Assembly (NCBI GenBank): GCA_014380155.1
Contig: JACMKJ010000254.1
Location: 1 to 6,858, forward strand
Origin: Rhizobacter sp.
GTDB lineage: Bacteria > Pseudomonadota > Gammaproteobacteria > Burkholderiales > Burkholderiaceae_C
Direction of reading: 5' to 3'
Length of the DNA stretch: 6,858 nt
Below, piece after piece: positions 5,632-6,858 of the stretch (the stretch's first letter is position 1; each line of letters begins with the position of its first letter). The notes under the pieces are model-generated. The model was not told where the DNA came from. It saw nothing but the letters and a program-made list of their open reading frames with translations, and made no database searches. Made by a program: the position numbers and the translations under genes.

Positions 5632-6653
5632 AGCTCGCACCTTTGCTGATGGTGGCCAGTCTCGCTGCTGCTCTGGTGGCCCCGGCCGCCGCCGCGCCGC
5701 GTGAGATCAAAGCCCTCGTCATCACCATGTTCGCCCCCGAGGCCGAGCCCTGGATCAGCAGCTTCAAGCTCGCTGAGTCCATCACCGTGCCGGGCCTGTC
5801 GCCCGATTACCCCGCGCTGCGCTGCAACGCCGACGACGTGTGCCTCGTCACCACCGGCATGGGCCACGCCAATGCGGCCGCCTCGACGCTGGCGGTCACG
5901 CTCGACCCGCGCTTCGACCTGCGCAAGACCTATTTCTTCATCACCGGCATCGCCGGCATCGACCCCACGCAAGGCACCCTGGGCACTGCGGCGTGGGCAC
6001 GCTGGCTGGTGGACGTTGGCATCGCGCACGAGATCGATGCACGCGAAATGCCCAAGGGTTGGAAAAACGGCTATTACGGCCTCCTCACCAAGGGGCCGGG
6101 TGAAAAACCCAAGCTCGAATACCGCACCGAGGTGGCGCGCCTGGACGAAACCCTGCTCCAGAAAGTGCTAGCACTCACCAAAGACGCGCCCTTGCAAGAC
6201 AGCGACGCCGCCCGCGCCTACCGCGCCCGCTACCCGCGCGCACCGGCCAACCAGCCGCCGCGTGTGACGCAGTGCGACACGCTCGGTGGCGACACCTGGT
6301 GGCACGGCCACAAGCTCGGTGAACACGCGCGTGCGTGGACAAAACTGCTCACCGACCGCCAAGGCACCTACTGCACCACCCAGCAGGAAGACAACGCCAC
6401 CTACAACGCGCTGGAGCGTGCGGCCGCCGCCGGCAAGGTCGACTTGAAACGCCTTGGGGTGCTGCGCACGGGATCGAACTTCGACCGCCCCTATCCGGGG
6501 CAGACGGCGCACGCTTCCTTGCTCGCATCGACCACCGGCGCCACCGGTGGCTTCGTGCCGGCCACGCTAAACCTGCCGGCTGTGGCCGGCATCGTGGTGC
6601 GCGACATCGTGGCGCACTGGGCGCAGTGGCGTGAGCGCGTGCCGCCGCCCTGA
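5628..6653 (+). CDS. NUP-family protein ('purine nucleoside permease'), exported
   Basis: A complete 341-residue protein of the NUP family (PF06516 as I recall it), named after a Candida purine nucleoside permease. Recognisable segments are ALVITMFAPEAEPWI (29-43), VPGLSPDYP (54-62), CNADDVCLVTTGMGHANAAAS (66-86) and FFITGIAGIDPTQGTLGTAAWARWLVD (103-129). It has an N-terminal signal peptide (about 1-23) and no later membrane helix, so it cannot be a channel-type permease; a periplasmic enzyme or binding protein fits better. The order of motifs mirrors the upstream gene: E38 with E43, TGIAG (106-110) with SGIAG, Q-E-D (253-255) with E-M-E, and RTGSN (280-284) with RSLSD. It therefore probably shares the nucleoside-phosphorylase fold, with Asn284 where nucleosidases have Asp. 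Four cysteines (66/72 and 216/249) may form disulfides. The ATG overlaps the upstream TGA, and AAAGG lies 7 bases before it. Catalytic activity and substrate are not established by the sequence. Confidence 0.88.
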   Translation: MKLAPLLMVASLAAALVAPAAAAPREIKALVITMFAPEAEPWISSFKLAESITVPGLSPDYPALRCNADDVCLVTTGMGHANAAASTLAVTLDPRFDLRKTYFFITGIAGIDPTQGTLGTAAWARWLVDVGIAHEIDAREMPKGWKNGYYGLLTKGPGEKPKLEYRTEVARLDETLLQKVLALTKDAPLQDSDAARAYRARYPRAPANQPPRVTQCDTLGGDTWWHGHKLGEHARAWTKLLTDRQGTYCTTQQEDNATYNALERAAAAGKVDLKRLGVLRTGSNFDRPYPGQTAHASLLASTTGATGGFVPATLNLPAVAGIVVRDIVAHWAQWRERVPPP

Positions 6654-6654
6654 A

Positions 6655-6680
6655 CACGCGCAGCGCGTGCGGTGGCACGC
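6655..6680 (+). promoter_or_regulatory. Two overlapping, mutually exclusive hairpins after the NUP gene
   Basis: Hairpin A is CACGCGC/GCGCGTG (6655-6661 with 6663-6669), starting two bases after the NUP stop. Hairpin B is GCGTGC/GCACGC (6665-6670 with 6675-6680). They share GCGTG at 6665-6669, so only one can form at a time. Neither is followed by a T-tract, so I do not call a terminator. They may set mRNA stability or downstream expression within an operon, or be a by-product of GC-rich DNA. Confidence 0.4.
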
Positions 6681-6725
6681 TGATTGCAAAACGGTTCCCT
6701 CCGCAACGCCCGGTAGGAACTCACC

Positions 6726-6858
6726 ATGTTCGAACGCTTCGCTGAAACCGCGTCACCCACGCGGCCGCTCGTCATCGCCCTTGCAGCCTGTTTTGCGCCC
6801 ATGGCGGCCCAGGCCCAGGCCACCACCGCGCCCGAGCCGCCTGCGCCGGCTGCGTCAG
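6726..6858 (+). CDS. Start of an exported protein of unknown type, 3'-truncated
   Basis: The first 44 codons of a gene cut by the window edge. AGGAA (6715-6719) lies 6 bases before the ATG, a good ribosome binding site. The encoded start is MFERFAETASPTRP, then a hydrophobic stretch (about residues 15-29), then AQA signal-peptidase I sites (about 30-32) and a Thr/Pro/Ala-rich mature start. This is a typical secreted or outer-membrane protein leader. A short LAAC (19-22) resembles a lipobox but comes after only a few hydrophobic residues, so type I cleavage is more likely. The product cannot be named from this fragment. Lying 72 bases after the NUP gene on the same strand, it may belong to the same unit; a TonB-dependent receptor or other uptake protein would fit, but that is a guess. 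Confidence 0.6.
   Translation, partial: MFERFAETASPTRPLVIALAACFAPMAAQAQATTAPEPPAPAAS

Noticed and set aside
6780..6794. LAAC as a lipoprotein signal in the truncated last gene
   Set aside because: Only about seven hydrophobic residues precede the Cys, while hydrophobicity continues beyond it to AQA sites. A type I signal peptide fits better, although a lipoprotein cannot be excluded.

Overview
The window looks like chromosomal DNA of a high-GC betaproteobacterium. My best guess is Burkholderiales (a Comamonadaceae, Rubrivivax or Roseateles type of lineage). The guess rests on strong G/C bias at third codon positions and on the style of the CspA-family protein, RF3 and TyrB-like aminotransferase. 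I could not run a taxonomic search. There are no transposases, tRNAs, rRNAs, CRISPR arrays or prophage genes, and base composition looks even across the coding regions. The one visible AT-rich island is the short leader of the cold-shock gene.

Left part (1-1964). The window opens inside the 3' two thirds of a class I aspartate/aromatic aminotransferase gene on the + strand. It converges tail to tail, with a 4-base stop-codon overlap, on a minus-strand gene for an Fpg/Nei-type DNA glycosylase of a divergent 'PELPDI' subfamily. Upstream of the glycosylase, on the same strand, lies a 69-residue CspA-family cold-shock protein. A strong intrinsic terminator and a second hairpin separate the two.

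Middle (1965-4084). A 267-base divergent intergenic region separates csp (-) from prfC (+), which encodes peptide chain release factor 3. A good sigma70-like promoter for prfC can be read there, and its -10 box sits inside a perfect inverted repeat. After prfC come about 205 bases of GC-rich, hairpin-rich spacer.

Right part (4085-6858). First comes a four-helix membrane protein of the DUF2214 type. Two adjacent genes follow that overlap by ATGA, and each encodes an exported protein with a signal peptide. One resembles MTA/SAH nucleosidase and the other is a NUP-family 'purine nucleoside permease'. Both show the nucleoside-phosphorylase sequence pattern (N-terminal acidic loop, GIAG motif, C-terminal Glu and Asp/Asn). 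The pair therefore looks like a small periplasmic module that cleaves purine nucleosides or captures their bases. A third exported protein starts about 75 bases downstream, behind two overlapping hairpins, and is cut by the window edge.

Most genes here are ordinary housekeeping genes. The part most worth following up is the exported nucleosidase-like pair and its downstream partner.
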